Positions 6,709-13,639 of a stretch of 17,055 nucleotides of DNA are shown here, piece by piece. Every line of letters starts with the position of its first letter. Position 1 is the stretch's first letter. Under the pieces are notes generated by a model. The model searched no databases. It saw only the letters and a list, made by a program, of their open reading frames with translations, and had not been told where the DNA came from. Source of the stretch: Succinatimonas sp. UBA7265 (GTDB taxonomy: Bacteria > Pseudomonadota > Gammaproteobacteria > Enterobacterales > Succinivibrionaceae); the NCBI GenBank assembly GCA_002473165.1, contig DKSD01000007.1:1-17055 (forward strand), in the 5' to 3' direction. The translations under genes and the position numbers were made by a program.

Positions 6709-6735
6709 TTAACGGAGGGCAGCGGTGAAACTTTA
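6709..6735 (-). promoter_or_regulatory. Sigma-28 (FliA) promoter of the motX-like gene
   Basis: The minus strand reads TAAAGTTT (6728-6735), exactly 11 bases, then TCCGTTAA (6709-6716). The FliA consensus is TAAAGTTT-N11-GCCGATAA, so the -35 is perfect, the spacing correct and the -10 matches at six of eight positions. It lies between the mdh terminator and the motX-like start codon, in the correct orientation, with a leader of about 35 bases. Confidence 0.78.
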
Positions 6736-6747
6736 AGCTTTAAAAGA

Positions 6748-6778
6748 CGGCAAAAGCCGCCCGCAGGCGGCTTTTAAA
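6748..6778 (-). terminator. Intrinsic terminator after mdh
   Basis: Perfect 10-bp arms (6752-6761 and 6766-6775, AAAAGCCGCC/GGCGGCTTTT) with a four-base loop lie 21 bases after the mdh stop. The U side is TTTTG, so the run is short, but the stem is strong. The symmetrical A and T flanks could let it act in both directions. Confidence 0.85.
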
Positions 6779-6796
6779 CATTTTAAAAGAGGCAGG

Positions 6797-7771
6797 TTAC
6801 TTGTTGGCGGCAGCCCACTCTTTGCCAAAGGCCAGGCCTTTGTCGATGTTCTTCTTTAAGGTCTCCTCGGCGCCCTCGATGAGTTTCTCCTCGTAGGCGG
6901 AAACCTTGCCGAAGTCGATGGTCTTCTCCCAGCCGTTCTTGCCGAAGAGCACGCGCTGCGCGAAGAACTGGCCGTACTTGGAGCCGCCCTCGACGTAGGC
7001 GTTCTCGGTGACGCCGGTGTGGCCCTCGAGGCCCTCGACGATCTTCAGGGCGAAACGGGCGCCGGCGGCAGCCATGGACAGCGTGGCGGAGCCTGCGCCG
7101 GCCTTGGCCTCAACGACCTCGGTGCCGGCGTTCTGAATGCGGGTGGTCAGAGCCTCGATGCGCTCCTGGGAGAGGCCGTCGTGGCCGATGACCTGGGAAA
7201 GCAGCGGGATGATGGTCACGCCGCTGTGGCCGCCGATCACGTTGATGCGGATGTCTTTCTTGGACACGCCGAACTCTTCGCCTAAGAAGGTCTCAGAGCG
7301 CAGGGTGTCGAGCACGGACACGCCGAAGAGGCGGTGAGCGTCGTAAACGCCGCGGGCCTTTAAGACTTCTGAGGCAATAGGCACAGTGGAGTTCACCGGG
7401 TTGGTGATGATGGCGATGCAGGCCTTAGGGGCAGCCTTGGCCACGTTGTTGATGAGGCCTGCGATGATGCCGGCGTTGATCTTGAACAGATCGTCGCGGG
7501 TCATGCCGGGCTTGCGGGCGACGCCGGCGGAGATCACGACAACATCGGCGCCTTTGACAGTCTTCTGCACCGGCTCCGGATCATTGGGAGCGCCGGTGAA
7601 GCCTTCGACGCACACATCGGTGGGGATGTGGCTCAGATCTTTGGCAACGCCCGGGGTGAACGGGGCGACATCATAAAGGCTCAGCTCAGAACCGGCGGGA
7701 AGCTGGGTTTTGAGAATTAAGGATAAAGGCTGACCAATGCCGCCTGCGGCACCTAAAACTGCAACTTTCAT
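6797..7771 (-). CDS. mdh: Malate dehydrogenase (NAD-dependent)
   Basis: Mdh interconverts malate and oxaloacetate with NAD in the cytosol, in the TCA cycle or its reductive branch to succinate. The 324-residue product is of the Escherichia/mitochondrial type. It has the Rossmann motif GAAGGIGQ (7-14), substrate Arg86 in ARKPGM and Arg92, the catalytic pair Asp155 (VLDTLR, with Arg158) and His182 in GGHSGVT, and the late motif NAGTEVVEAKAGAGSATLS. The Arg at the specificity loop indicates malate rather than lactate. It is slightly longer than Escherichia Mdh (312), with small insertions near residues 58-70. The ATG at 7771 has a GGAG site six bases upstream. The gene is monocistronic, with its own promoter, structured leader and terminator. 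Confidence 0.97.
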   Translation of the reverse strand: MKVAVLGAAGGIGQPLSLILKTQLPAGSELSLYDVAPFTPGVAKDLSHIPTDVCVEGFTGAPNDPEPVQKTVKGADVVVISAGVARKPGMTRDDLFKINAGIIAGLINNVAKAAPKACIAIITNPVNSTVPIASEVLKARGVYDAHRLFGVSVLDTLRSETFLGEEFGVSKKDIRINVIGGHSGVTIIPLLSQVIGHDGLSQERIEALTTRIQNAGTEVVEAKAGAGSATLSMAAAGARFALKIVEGLEGHTGVTENAYVEGGSKYGQFFAQRVLFGKNGWEKTIDFGKVSAYEEKLIEGAEETLKKNIDKGLAFGKEWAAANK

Positions 7772-7809
7772 GAATTACTCCATATGAAAGGAAATATCAA
7801 AATTCTTTT

Positions 7810-7860
7810 GCCGTCTGTATCTCAACGCTGTTGCTGGTTTCACCAGTTCCCGCAGACGGC
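7810..7860 (-). promoter_or_regulatory. Structured 5' leader of mdh
   Basis: An 8-bp perfect outer stem (7810-7817 with 7853-7860, GCCGTCTG/CAGACGGC) encloses about 35 bases that hold a second hairpin (7834-7838 with 7842-7846, 5 bp, three-base loop). Transcribed from the promoter at 7877-7882, it would fill the first half of a leader of about 99 bases. AAAAG rather than a U-run follows it, so it is not a standard terminator. No known riboswitch family was recognised. Confidence 0.5.
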
Positions 7861-7876
7861 GGTTTTAAACGGTCAC

Positions 7877-7882
7877 ATTATA
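7877..7882 (-). promoter_or_regulatory. Sigma-70 -10 element for mdh
   Basis: A perfect TATAAT on the minus strand inside GGTATAATGTG. The -35 is weak: ACTTTG lies 17 bases upstream. Transcription would start near 7870. Confidence 0.55.
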
Positions 7883-7954
7883 CCAAACGGGGATCGGCGC
7901 AAAGTTAAAAAACGGTTAACTGCGATTTGTAATTAACAAGGCGTCACAAGTTGA

Positions 7955-7990
7955 AAACCAACGCCCCCGCGGCGTTAACCGCAGGGGCGT
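7955..7990 (-). terminator. Intrinsic terminator after acnB
   Basis: Arms 7979-7990 and 7961-7972 form a 12-bp G+C-rich stem (one G-U pair on the transcript) with a six-base loop, followed on the minus strand by TGGTTTTC. It lies 20 bases after the acnB stop. The remainder of the gap to mdh (7883-7954) shows only AT-rich sequence. Confidence 0.8.
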
Positions 7991-8010
7991 AAGAGAGGTT
8001 AGAGCCTTGT

Positions 8011-10560
8011 TCAGGCAAAATTGAGCAGCGAGTAGATTTCGCTCTCATGCCCCGCGATCGGGGCGACCGCCTCAAAGTATTCCTCAGGGGTGGGCAGGCG
8101 CCCGAGTTTGGCCGTGGCCGCGGCGAGCTCTGCCGATCCCAGATAGCAGTCCGCCCCGTCGCCCAGGCGGTTGGGGAAGTTGCGCGTTGACGTCGAGATC
8201 ACAGTCGCGCCTGAGCGCACGCGCGCCTGGTTGCCCATGCACAAAGAGCAGCCCGGGATCTCGATGCGCGCTCCTGCCTTGCAGAAGGAGGAGAACAGCC
8301 CCTCGTCGCTGAGCTCCTGGCGGTCCATGCGCGTAGGCGGTGTCAGCCACAGGCGCACCGGGACCTCTTCCTTCATCTTGCCCAAAACGGCGGCGGCGGC
8401 GCGGTAGTGGCCGATGTTCGTCATGCACGAGCCGATGAAAACCTCGTCGATCTTCGTGCCGGCGACCTCGGAGAGCAGTTTCGCATCGTCAGGATCGTTA
8501 GGGCAGCACACGATGGGCTCGGTGATCTCCGCGCAGTCGATCTCAAGCACTGCGGCATACTGCGCATCCGGATCGGCATCGAGGAGCTCAGGCCTGGCAA
8601 GCCACGCCTCCATGGCCGCGGCGCGCTTTAAGAGCGTCTCGCGGCTCTCATAGCCCTCGCCGGCAAGCTTTCTTAAAAACGCGGCGTTTGATCTCAGATA
8701 AGTCTCAACGCTCTTTTGCGACAGCCTGATGGCGCAGCCTGCCGCCGAGCGCTCGGCTGAGGCGTCGGCCAGCTCAAAAGCATGCTCGGCGCTGAGATCC
8801 TCAAGGCCTTCTATCTCAAGGATCCTGCCTGAGAACACATTCTTCTTGTTCTTCTTGGGGACGGTGAGCAGGCCCTGCTTAATCGCAAAATAAGGGATGG
8901 CGTGCACGAGATCGCGCAGCGTGATCCCGGGGCGGCGCTGGCCCTTAAAGCGCACGAGCACGGATTCAGGCATGTCAAGCGGCATGGAGCCGGTCGCGGC
9001 GGCGAAGGCCACGAGGCCTGAGCCTGCCGGGAACGAGATCCCCAAAGGCATGCGGGTGTGCGAGTCGCCGCCCGTGCCCACGGTGTCAGGCAGGCACATG
9101 CGGTTGAGCCACGAGTGGATCACGCCGTCGCCCGGGCGCAGCGCCACGCCGCCGCGGCTTTGCATGAACAAAGGCAGCGTGTGGTGTGTCTTGACGTCCA
9201 CGGGGCGCGGGTAGGCGCAGGTGTGGCAGAAGGACTGCATCACCAAAGGCGCCTGGAATTTGAGGCAGGCCAGATCCGAGAGTTCATCGCGGGTCATGGG
9301 GCCGGTGGTGTCCTGGGAGCCCACGGTCGTGATCTTCATCTCGCAGTACTGCCCCGGGCGCACGCCCGCAAGGCCGCAGGCGCGGCCGACGATCTTCTGG
9401 GCGCGGGTAAAGCCGCCTCGGCCCTGCACCTGACGCGGCTTTGCAAAGAGCGCGCTCTCGCCTAATCCCAGGAATTCGCGCGCCCTGGCGGTGAGCGCCT
9501 TGCCGATGATCAGCGGGATGCGGCCGCCTGCGCGCACTTCGTCCAAAAGCGTCGGGGTCTTGAGCTTAAACTGCGTGAGCACCTTGCCGCCCTCATGCGC
9601 GGTTATGGTGCCCTCATGCACATTGAGATCGACAACGTCGCCGCGGTTTAAGGCCGAAACGTCAGCCTCGAGCGGCAGCGCCCCTGAGTCCTCAAGCGTC
9701 GTGTAAAAGATCGGGGCGATCTTGCCGCCGATGACGAAACCGCCTTCACGCTTGTTCGGCACGCCCGGGATGTCATGTCCGATGTGCCAGATAAGCGAGT
9801 TCGCCGCGCTCTTGCGCGAAGATCCGGTGCCGACGACGTCGCCTGCAAATAACAGCGGGAAGCCTTTTTGCTTGAGCTCGGCGATGAGCTTTAACGGCCC
9901 CTTGACGCCCGGAACGTCAGGCCTGAGATCGGGGCGTTCCATCTTGAACATGGCCTGCGCGTGCAGCGGGATGTCCGGGCGCGACCAGGCGTCCGGGGCC
10001 GGCGAGAAATCGTCCGTGTTGATCTCGCCTGAGACCTTGAACACCGTAAGCGTGATTTTTGAAGGCAGTTTGGGCAGGCGCGAGAACCACTCCCCGTCCG
10101 CCCACTCCTGCATGAGCTTTTGGGCATCGCTATTGCCCTGCTTTGCCAGCGAGGCGACGTCATCGAAGGCGTCATAAACCAAAAGCGTGCCCGAGAGCGC
10201 CTGGCGCGCCGCGGCGGCAAGCGCCGGATCAGAGAGCAGCGAGACGAGGTGAGCGACATTGTAGCCGCCGCGCATCATGCCCAGATCGGCCACGGCGCGC
10301 TCTTTTGAGAGCACCGGCGATGAGGCTTTGCCTGAGGCGATTTCATAGAGGAAATCGGCCTTGATCTTAGATGAGGCGTCAACGCCCGGGTTTACGCGCT
10401 GCTCCAAAAGCTCCAGCAGTTCAGCGCCCGCGCCCTCAGGCGGGTTCTTTAAGAGCTCGCACAGCTCCTGCGCCATGGAGGCGTCAAGCGCCAAGGGCTC
10501 GACGCCTGCGGCCTCGCGGGCCTTTTTCATCTCGTAATATCCTGAAAGATATGCGGTCAT
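8011..10560 (-). CDS. acnB: Aconitate hydratase B
   Basis: AcnB isomerises citrate and isocitrate through aconitate (TCA cycle) using a 4Fe-4S cluster. In other bacteria the apo form also binds mRNA. The 849-residue product has the B-type order. A N-terminal HEAT-like domain comes first (LLKNPPEGAGAEL, about 36-48), then the swivel domain (FKVSGEINTDDFSPAPDAWSRPD, GDVVGTGSSRKSA) and the catalytic domains (GSQDTTGPMTRDEL, GVIHSWLNRM, GTGGDSHTR). The three cluster cysteines are Cys712 (IGSCMTNIGH), Cys771 and Cys774 (GCSLCMGNQ), each two positions above the Escherichia numbers. The C-terminus ends at SLLNFA, without the last part of the Escherichia tail (865 residues). The ATG at 10560 has an AGGA site. 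Confidence 0.97.
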   Translation of the reverse strand: MTAYLSGYYEMKKAREAAGVEPLALDASMAQELCELLKNPPEGAGAELLELLEQRVNPGVDASSKIKADFLYEIASGKASSPVLSKERAVADLGMMRGGYNVAHLVSLLSDPALAAAARQALSGTLLVYDAFDDVASLAKQGNSDAQKLMQEWADGEWFSRLPKLPSKITLTVFKVSGEINTDDFSPAPDAWSRPDIPLHAQAMFKMERPDLRPDVPGVKGPLKLIAELKQKGFPLLFAGDVVGTGSSRKSAANSLIWHIGHDIPGVPNKREGGFVIGGKIAPIFYTTLEDSGALPLEADVSALNRGDVVDLNVHEGTITAHEGGKVLTQFKLKTPTLLDEVRAGGRIPLIIGKALTARAREFLGLGESALFAKPRQVQGRGGFTRAQKIVGRACGLAGVRPGQYCEMKITTVGSQDTTGPMTRDELSDLACLKFQAPLVMQSFCHTCAYPRPVDVKTHHTLPLFMQSRGGVALRPGDGVIHSWLNRMCLPDTVGTGGDSHTRMPLGISFPAGSGLVAFAAATGSMPLDMPESVLVRFKGQRRPGITLRDLVHAIPYFAIKQGLLTVPKKNKKNVFSGRILEIEGLEDLSAEHAFELADASAERSAAGCAIRLSQKSVETYLRSNAAFLRKLAGEGYESRETLLKRAAAMEAWLARPELLDADPDAQYAAVLEIDCAEITEPIVCCPNDPDDAKLLSEVAGTKIDEVFIGSCMTNIGHYRAAAAVLGKMKEEVPVRLWLTPPTRMDRQELSDEGLFSSFCKAGARIEIPGCSLCMGNQARVRSGATVISTSTRNFPNRLGDGADCYLGSAELAAATAKLGRLPTPEEYFEAVAPIAGHESEIYSLLNFA

Positions 10561-10583
10561 AGTGCTTCCTGTAAAAATCCGAG

Positions 10584-10603
10584 GCGCCGGACGCTTCCGG
10601 CGC
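10584..10603 (-). promoter_or_regulatory. Hairpin in the acnB leader
   Basis: GCGCCGGA pairs perfectly with TCCGGCGC (8 bp, four-base loop). On the minus strand CTCGGATTTTT follows, then the acnB ribosome site, so the start codon is 23 bases after the stem. It could be a terminator for ampD read-through, an attenuator, or a leader structure. Confidence 0.45.
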
Positions 10604-10621
10604 TTTAAGCATGCGCTCTTT

Positions 10622-10653
10622 CAGGGGAGGGCGCGGCGCCGCGCCCTCCCCTG
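10622..10653. repeat. Perfect 32-bp G+C-rich palindrome between ampD and acnB
   Basis: Positions 10622-10637 and 10638-10653 are exact reverse complements with no spacer (16-bp arms beginning CAGGGGAGGG). On the plus strand GCAC then TTTTTT follows, as in a plus-strand terminator, but no plus-strand gene leads into it. On the minus strand, the direction of ampD and acnB, it is followed by AAAGAG, so it is not a classical terminator there. A second hairpin lies 18 bases away. The ampD-acnB gap also holds a TATAAA (10674-10679) that might be the acnB -10, without a good -35. Confidence 0.75.
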
Positions 10654-10695
10654 CACTTTTTTAATGCGCTTATTTTATACCGTAACGGCAAATGA

Positions 10696-11241
10696 TCAGG
10701 GGCGGGGCAGGATGCGCCCAATCTGCGACCAGTCAAACTGCGGACCGGGATCGCGCTTGCGCCCCGGGGCCACGTCGCTGTGGCCGGCGATGCTGTTTAT
10801 GGAGGGATAGGCAGCCTTAAGCGCCTTAAGGCAGCCGCGCAGCGCCTCATACTGCTCAGGCATGAACGGGCACCACTCACAGCCTTCAAGCTCTATGCCC
10901 ACGCTGTAGTCGTTGCACTCGGGTTTACCCTGCCACGACGAGCGCCCGGCATGCCAGGCGCGATCGTCAAAGGAGACGTACTGCGTGACGAGGCCTGCAC
11001 GGTTTATAAAAAGATGGGAGGAGCACTCAAGGCCCTTTAAGCCCTTGAAGTAAGGGTGGGCGTTTTCATCGAGCGTGCCGGTGAACAGGCGGTCGACACA
11101 GTCGCCGCCGAAGCACAAAGGCGGCAGGGAGATGTAGTGGATGACGACGAGAGAGATCTTTGTGCCCGCAGGGCGGGAGTTAAAGCGGGGCGTTTTGACG
11201 ATGCGCACGCCCCGCATCCAGCCTTGCGCGATTTCGTACAC
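10696..11241 (-). CDS. ampD: N-acetylmuramoyl-L-alanine amidase AmpD (anhydro-muropeptide recycling)
   Basis: AmpD is the cytosolic zinc amidase that cuts the peptide from 1,6-anhydro-MurNAc during cell-wall recycling; where an AmpR/AmpC system exists, its loss induces beta-lactamase. The 181-residue product has the amidase-2 fold with zinc ligands His35, His154 and Asp164 and catalytic Glu117 and Lys162 (RKRDPGP). These agree almost exactly with Citrobacter/Escherichia numbering. There is no signal peptide. The frame is open back to 11370 within lpxC, but homology (EIAQGW aligned with LEEGW) supports the GTG at 11241, one base after the lpxC stop. An ATG at 11217 is possible but cuts the conserved start. 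The ribosome site is poor, so coupling to lpxC translation is likely. Confidence 0.93.
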   Translation of the reverse strand: MYEIAQGWMRGVRIVKTPRFNSRPAGTKISLVVIHYISLPPLCFGGDCVDRLFTGTLDENAHPYFKGLKGLECSSHLFINRAGLVTQYVSFDDRAWHAGRSSWQGKPECNDYSVGIELEGCEWCPFMPEQYEALRGCLKALKAAYPSINSIAGHSDVAPGRKRDPGPQFDWSQIGRILPRP

Positions 11242-11242
11242 C

Positions 11243-12166
11243 TCAGGCTCTGAGGGCGCGCGCCGGGCTGATGTATTCGACGGCGCCTTCGCTCTCGCGC
11301 TCGAAGGTCGTGAGCTCGTAATTGCGCGGATCGGAGAGCAGCGCGCGCAGCAGCATGTTGTTGAGCGCATGCCCGGTCTTAAAGGCCTTAAAGCAGCCTA
11401 GGATGGTGTGGCCGCTCATGTAGAGATCGCCGGTGGCGTCAAGCATCTTGTGCTTTACGAACTCGTCGGGATAGCGCAGGCCTTCGGGGTTCACGACGCG
11501 GTAGTCATCGAGCACCACGGCGTTCTCCAGCGATCCGCCTAAAGCCAGATGGTGAGCGTGCATGTACTCGACGTCGCGCATGAAGCAGAACGTGCGGGCG
11601 CGGGAGACCTGCTCGGAGAACGACTTGCCGGAGAAACGGTAGGCAAAGTGCTGCAGCGCGCGATCCATGGCCGGGTGATTGAAGTCTATGGTCAGATCCA
11701 TGTACAGGCCCTGATCATCGGGAGTGAGCTCGGCCCACTTCTCTTTGTCCTCAACGCGCACCTTGCGGGCCACGCGCAAAAACTCTTTGGGAGCGTCGAG
11801 CTCTTTGATGCCGGCTTTGGAGAAGAGGTAGAGGAAAGGCTGGGCCGATCCGTCCATGACCGGCAGCTCCGGGGCGTTGACCTCGATTAAGAGGTTGTCT
11901 ATGCCCAGGGCGCACAGCGCCGCCGTCAGGTGCTCGACCGTGGAAATGCGCACGCCGTCAGGGTTGACGAGCGTCGTGCACAGCTGGGTGTCGCGCACGT
12001 TGTCTGCCGTGCACTTCATGGTGACCTTAGGGCTGAGATCAGTGCGGGTGTAGACGATCCCCGTGCCCTCCTTCGCCGGAAGGAAAGCCGCCTCGACCTT
12101 GGCGCCTGAATGCAGCCCGACGCCGGTAACTTTCACCGGTTTGGCGATGGTACGCTGTCTGACCAT
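11243..12166 (-). CDS. lpxC: UDP-3-O-acyl-N-acetylglucosamine deacetylase LpxC
   Basis: LpxC performs the committed step of lipid A synthesis, deacetylating UDP-3-O-acyl-GlcNAc in the cytosol with zinc. The 307-residue product has Glu78 and His79 (STVEHL), zinc ligands His239 and Asp243 (FVKHKMLDATGD) and catalytic His266 (GHALNN), one position off Escherichia numbering in the C-terminal half. The start is ATG at 12166: it gives the family N-terminus (MVRQRTI, compare MIKQRTL), and the AAGAGG ribosome site lies 9 bases upstream. A TTG at 12184 overlaps that ribosome site and is rejected. The usual neighbours ftsA/ftsZ are absent; ampD follows after one base. The C-terminus, which in enterobacteria signals FtsH degradation (ending VLA), ends RALRA here. 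Confidence 0.97.
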   Translation of the reverse strand: MVRQRTIAKPVKVTGVGLHSGAKVEAAFLPAKEGTGIVYTRTDLSPKVTMKCTADNVRDTQLCTTLVNPDGVRISTVEHLTAALCALGIDNLLIEVNAPELPVMDGSAQPFLYLFSKAGIKELDAPKEFLRVARKVRVEDKEKWAELTPDDQGLYMDLTIDFNHPAMDRALQHFAYRFSGKSFSEQVSRARTFCFMRDVEYMHAHHLALGGSLENAVVLDDYRVVNPEGLRYPDEFVKHKMLDATGDLYMSGHTILGCFKAFKTGHALNNMLLRALLSDPRNYELTTFERESEGAVEYISPARALRA

Positions 12167-12196
12167 GAGTCTGTGCCTCTTCAAAAATTTGGGTGA

Positions 12197-12231
12197 ATTG
12201 TATCACGAAGCGCCGCGGGCGCTTTTTCGTG
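12197..12231 (-). promoter_or_regulatory. Probable lpxC promoter element and adjoining hairpin
   Basis: TGATACAAT on the minus strand (12205 down to 12197) is an extended -10 about 31 bases before the lpxC ATG. Just upstream lies an inverted repeat (12204-12214 with 12218-12231: 7 bp, a three-base bulge, then 4 bp). On the plus strand this stem is followed by TTTTT, so it may alternatively stop plus-strand transcription. No clear -35 was seen. Confidence 0.4.
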
Positions 12232-12313
12232 AAGATAAGGTTAAAAAATTAGCCAAAAATTAGAGCGCGCGGAGCTTTAAAAAGTTCCCTGATTTAGCAA
12301 GATTTTTTTAAAA

Positions 12314-12367
12314 CATGCACTTTTTTGAATTTTGCATGCGCCTCCGATTAATCCGGTCTGATTAATC
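12314..12367. repeat. Dyad cluster in the AT-rich gap between lpxC and the sialidase-like gene
   Basis: Two copies of the 8-bp palindrome GATTAATC (12346-12353 and 12360-12367) start 14 bases apart. They are preceded by CATGCA/TGCATG arms (12314-12319 and 12333-12338). The surrounding 12232-12345 is AT-rich with A and T runs and no credible gene. The pattern suggests protein-binding sites, but the regulator is unknown. Confidence 0.4.
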
Positions 12368-12401
12368 ATAAAAGGCGGATACGCAGCCGCGAACCCGCCT
12401 T
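12368..12401 (-). terminator. Intrinsic terminator after the sialidase-like gene
   Basis: Perfect 7-bp arms (12395-12401 with 12372-12378, AAGGCGG/CCGCCTT) with a 16-base loop are followed on the minus strand by TTAT, 21 bases after the stop codon. The loop is long and the T run short, so efficiency may be modest. Confidence 0.6.
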
Positions 12402-12422
12402 AACTTTGCACAGCAGATCTGT

Positions 12423-13583
12423 TTATCTCACTTTGGCCGACGTCGGGTTGTACAGCCCCTGCGCCTCCAGCTTCGCCCCCTGCGCCGAGAGCACGCTCAC
12501 TCTCTGATATTCGATGCACAGCCGATCGCGCGCGGCGTAGGCAAGGTGGAGCATGCCGTCATTAGTCTGCATGAGGTAAGGATATTCATACTGGCGGTTG
12601 TTCGTGCGGTTTAACGCGCCGCAATAGCCCTCGCCCTGCTCCAGATTGCGCCTGATCGGGAACGTTTTGCCTTCATCCTCAGAGATCGCGATGCACACGG
12701 GGCAGCGCAGCCCCGGCCACGCCGCCGCGCCCTTTTCATGCTGCGGGGCGCAGGTGGGATTGCAGGCTATGGCGATCCGCCCGTCCGCAAGCCTGATGGC
12801 GCTAAGCCCTGAGTTGTTGTTGGGAAGTTCCGTCGGCACGGGCGCCGACCAGGTATCGCCGTAATCCTCAGACTCGCTGCGATAGACAAAGTCGGCCTCG
12901 CGCGAGCGCATGAAGGCCGCAAGGCGGCCGCCGCCTAATTCGACGACGTTGGCGTGCACCCTGCCTGAGCTCTCAGGCATCGGGACCTCGCGCCAGGTCT
13001 TTCCTTCATCATCTGAGATCTGGAACACTGTGGGATCGCCTGCAAGACCGGATGCCGAATCGCTGCACAGCCAGTTTGAGAAGATCCAGCGGCCGTTTGA
13101 GAGCACCTGGATGGGCTGGCGGGCAAACGTGCCTTCTTTGGGGAACATGGTTTCATAAGCGCTCCAGGTCCTGCCGCCGTCACGGGAGCGCTGCAATCTC
13201 ACCTGCGAGGTGAACTGCATGTTGTCCTTGCCCTTGGCGCGGGCCAGCTGCGCGGTGTACATGCACCACACCTCCCCCGAGGGGGCCAAAAACAGCGAGG
13301 GGTTTTGCTCGGAGCGCTCCGGATCCCCTGAGACCATGACCGGCTCCGACCACTTTAAGCCGTCTTTTTCGAGGCGCGCGCACACGATGCTCACATCGGC
13401 CGCGCCTTCAAAGGATCCGGCAAACCAGCAGCACAGCATGGCCCCGTCAGGCAGCGCCAGCAGGCAGGGCGCGTGGGCTGTCTTATACGGCCCGGGCGGG
13501 ATCAGCGCCTGCACGCAGTCCATCAGCTCGTTTTCATAAAGCGCGCCGTCAGGCGTAAGAGCGGGGAGTTTTGGATAGTTCAT
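12423..13583 (-). CDS. Cytosolic sialidase-like (BNR/Asp-box) protein
   Basis: This 386-residue protein has the six-bladed-propeller signature of the predicted-neuraminidase group. Four Asp boxes are visible: SRDGGRTW (133-140), SDDEGKTW (190-197), SEDYGDTW (238-245) and SEDEGKTF (301-308). Conserved-looking motifs are HAPCLLALPDG (37-47), ARQPIQVLSNGRWIFSNW (154-171), GRVHANVVEL (207-216), AFMRSREADFVYRS (223-236), TELPNNNSG (251-259) and QYEYPYLMQ (331-339). The N-terminal RIP motif of true secreted sialidases is not seen, and there is no signal peptide, so it probably acts inside the cell on a sugar or sugar acid brought in by the adjoining TRAP system. Real sialidase activity is unproven. 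The ATG at 13583 has an AGAGGAG site directly after a terminator hairpin. Confidence 0.83.
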   Translation of the reverse strand: MNYPKLPALTPDGALYENELMDCVQALIPPGPYKTAHAPCLLALPDGAMLCCWFAGSFEGAADVSIVCARLEKDGLKWSEPVMVSGDPERSEQNPSLFLAPSGEVWCMYTAQLARAKGKDNMQFTSQVRLQRSRDGGRTWSAYETMFPKEGTFARQPIQVLSNGRWIFSNWLCSDSASGLAGDPTVFQISDDEGKTWREVPMPESSGRVHANVVELGGGRLAAFMRSREADFVYRSESEDYGDTWSAPVPTELPNNNSGLSAIRLADGRIAIACNPTCAPQHEKGAAAWPGLRCPVCIAISEDEGKTFPIRRNLEQGEGYCGALNRTNNRQYEYPYLMQTNDGMLHLAYAARDRLCIEYQRVSVLSAQGAKLEAQGLYNPTSAKVR

Positions 13584-13592
13584 GGGTTGTCT

Positions 13593-13625
13593 CCTCTAAA
13601 AAGCCGGCCTCAGGCCGGCTTTTTT
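13593..13625 (-). terminator. Intrinsic terminator or attenuator between permease and sialidase-like gene
   Basis: A perfect 12-bp stem (13613-13624 with 13598-13609, AAAAAGCCGGCC-type arms) with a three-base loop ends in TTTTT on the minus strand. It lies 15 bases after the permease stop. The AGAGGAG ribosome site of the next gene begins right after the T run, so expression of that gene must depend on read-through or on a promoter inside the permease gene. Confidence 0.88.
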
Positions 13626-13639
13626 ATCAGGATGCAGGT

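Noticed and set aside
9058..9465. 135-codon plus-strand frame opposite acnB
   Set aside because: Lies wholly inside a full-length acnB with all cluster residues; its His/Arg/Ala-rich translation is typical of an antisense shadow in G+C-rich DNA.
9722..10177. 151-codon plus-strand frame opposite the acnB N-terminal half
   Set aside because: Shadow frame; the acnB reading is conserved throughout this stretch.
11242..11370. Longer AmpD starting at 11370 inside lpxC
   Set aside because: The extra 43 residues are Ser/Ala/Arg-rich, overlap conserved lpxC codons and have no counterpart in AmpD; the GTG at 11241 matches the family start and residue numbering.
12167..12184. TTG start giving six extra LpxC residues
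   Set aside because: It overlaps the AAGAGG ribosome site of the ATG at 12166, which gives the family N-terminus.
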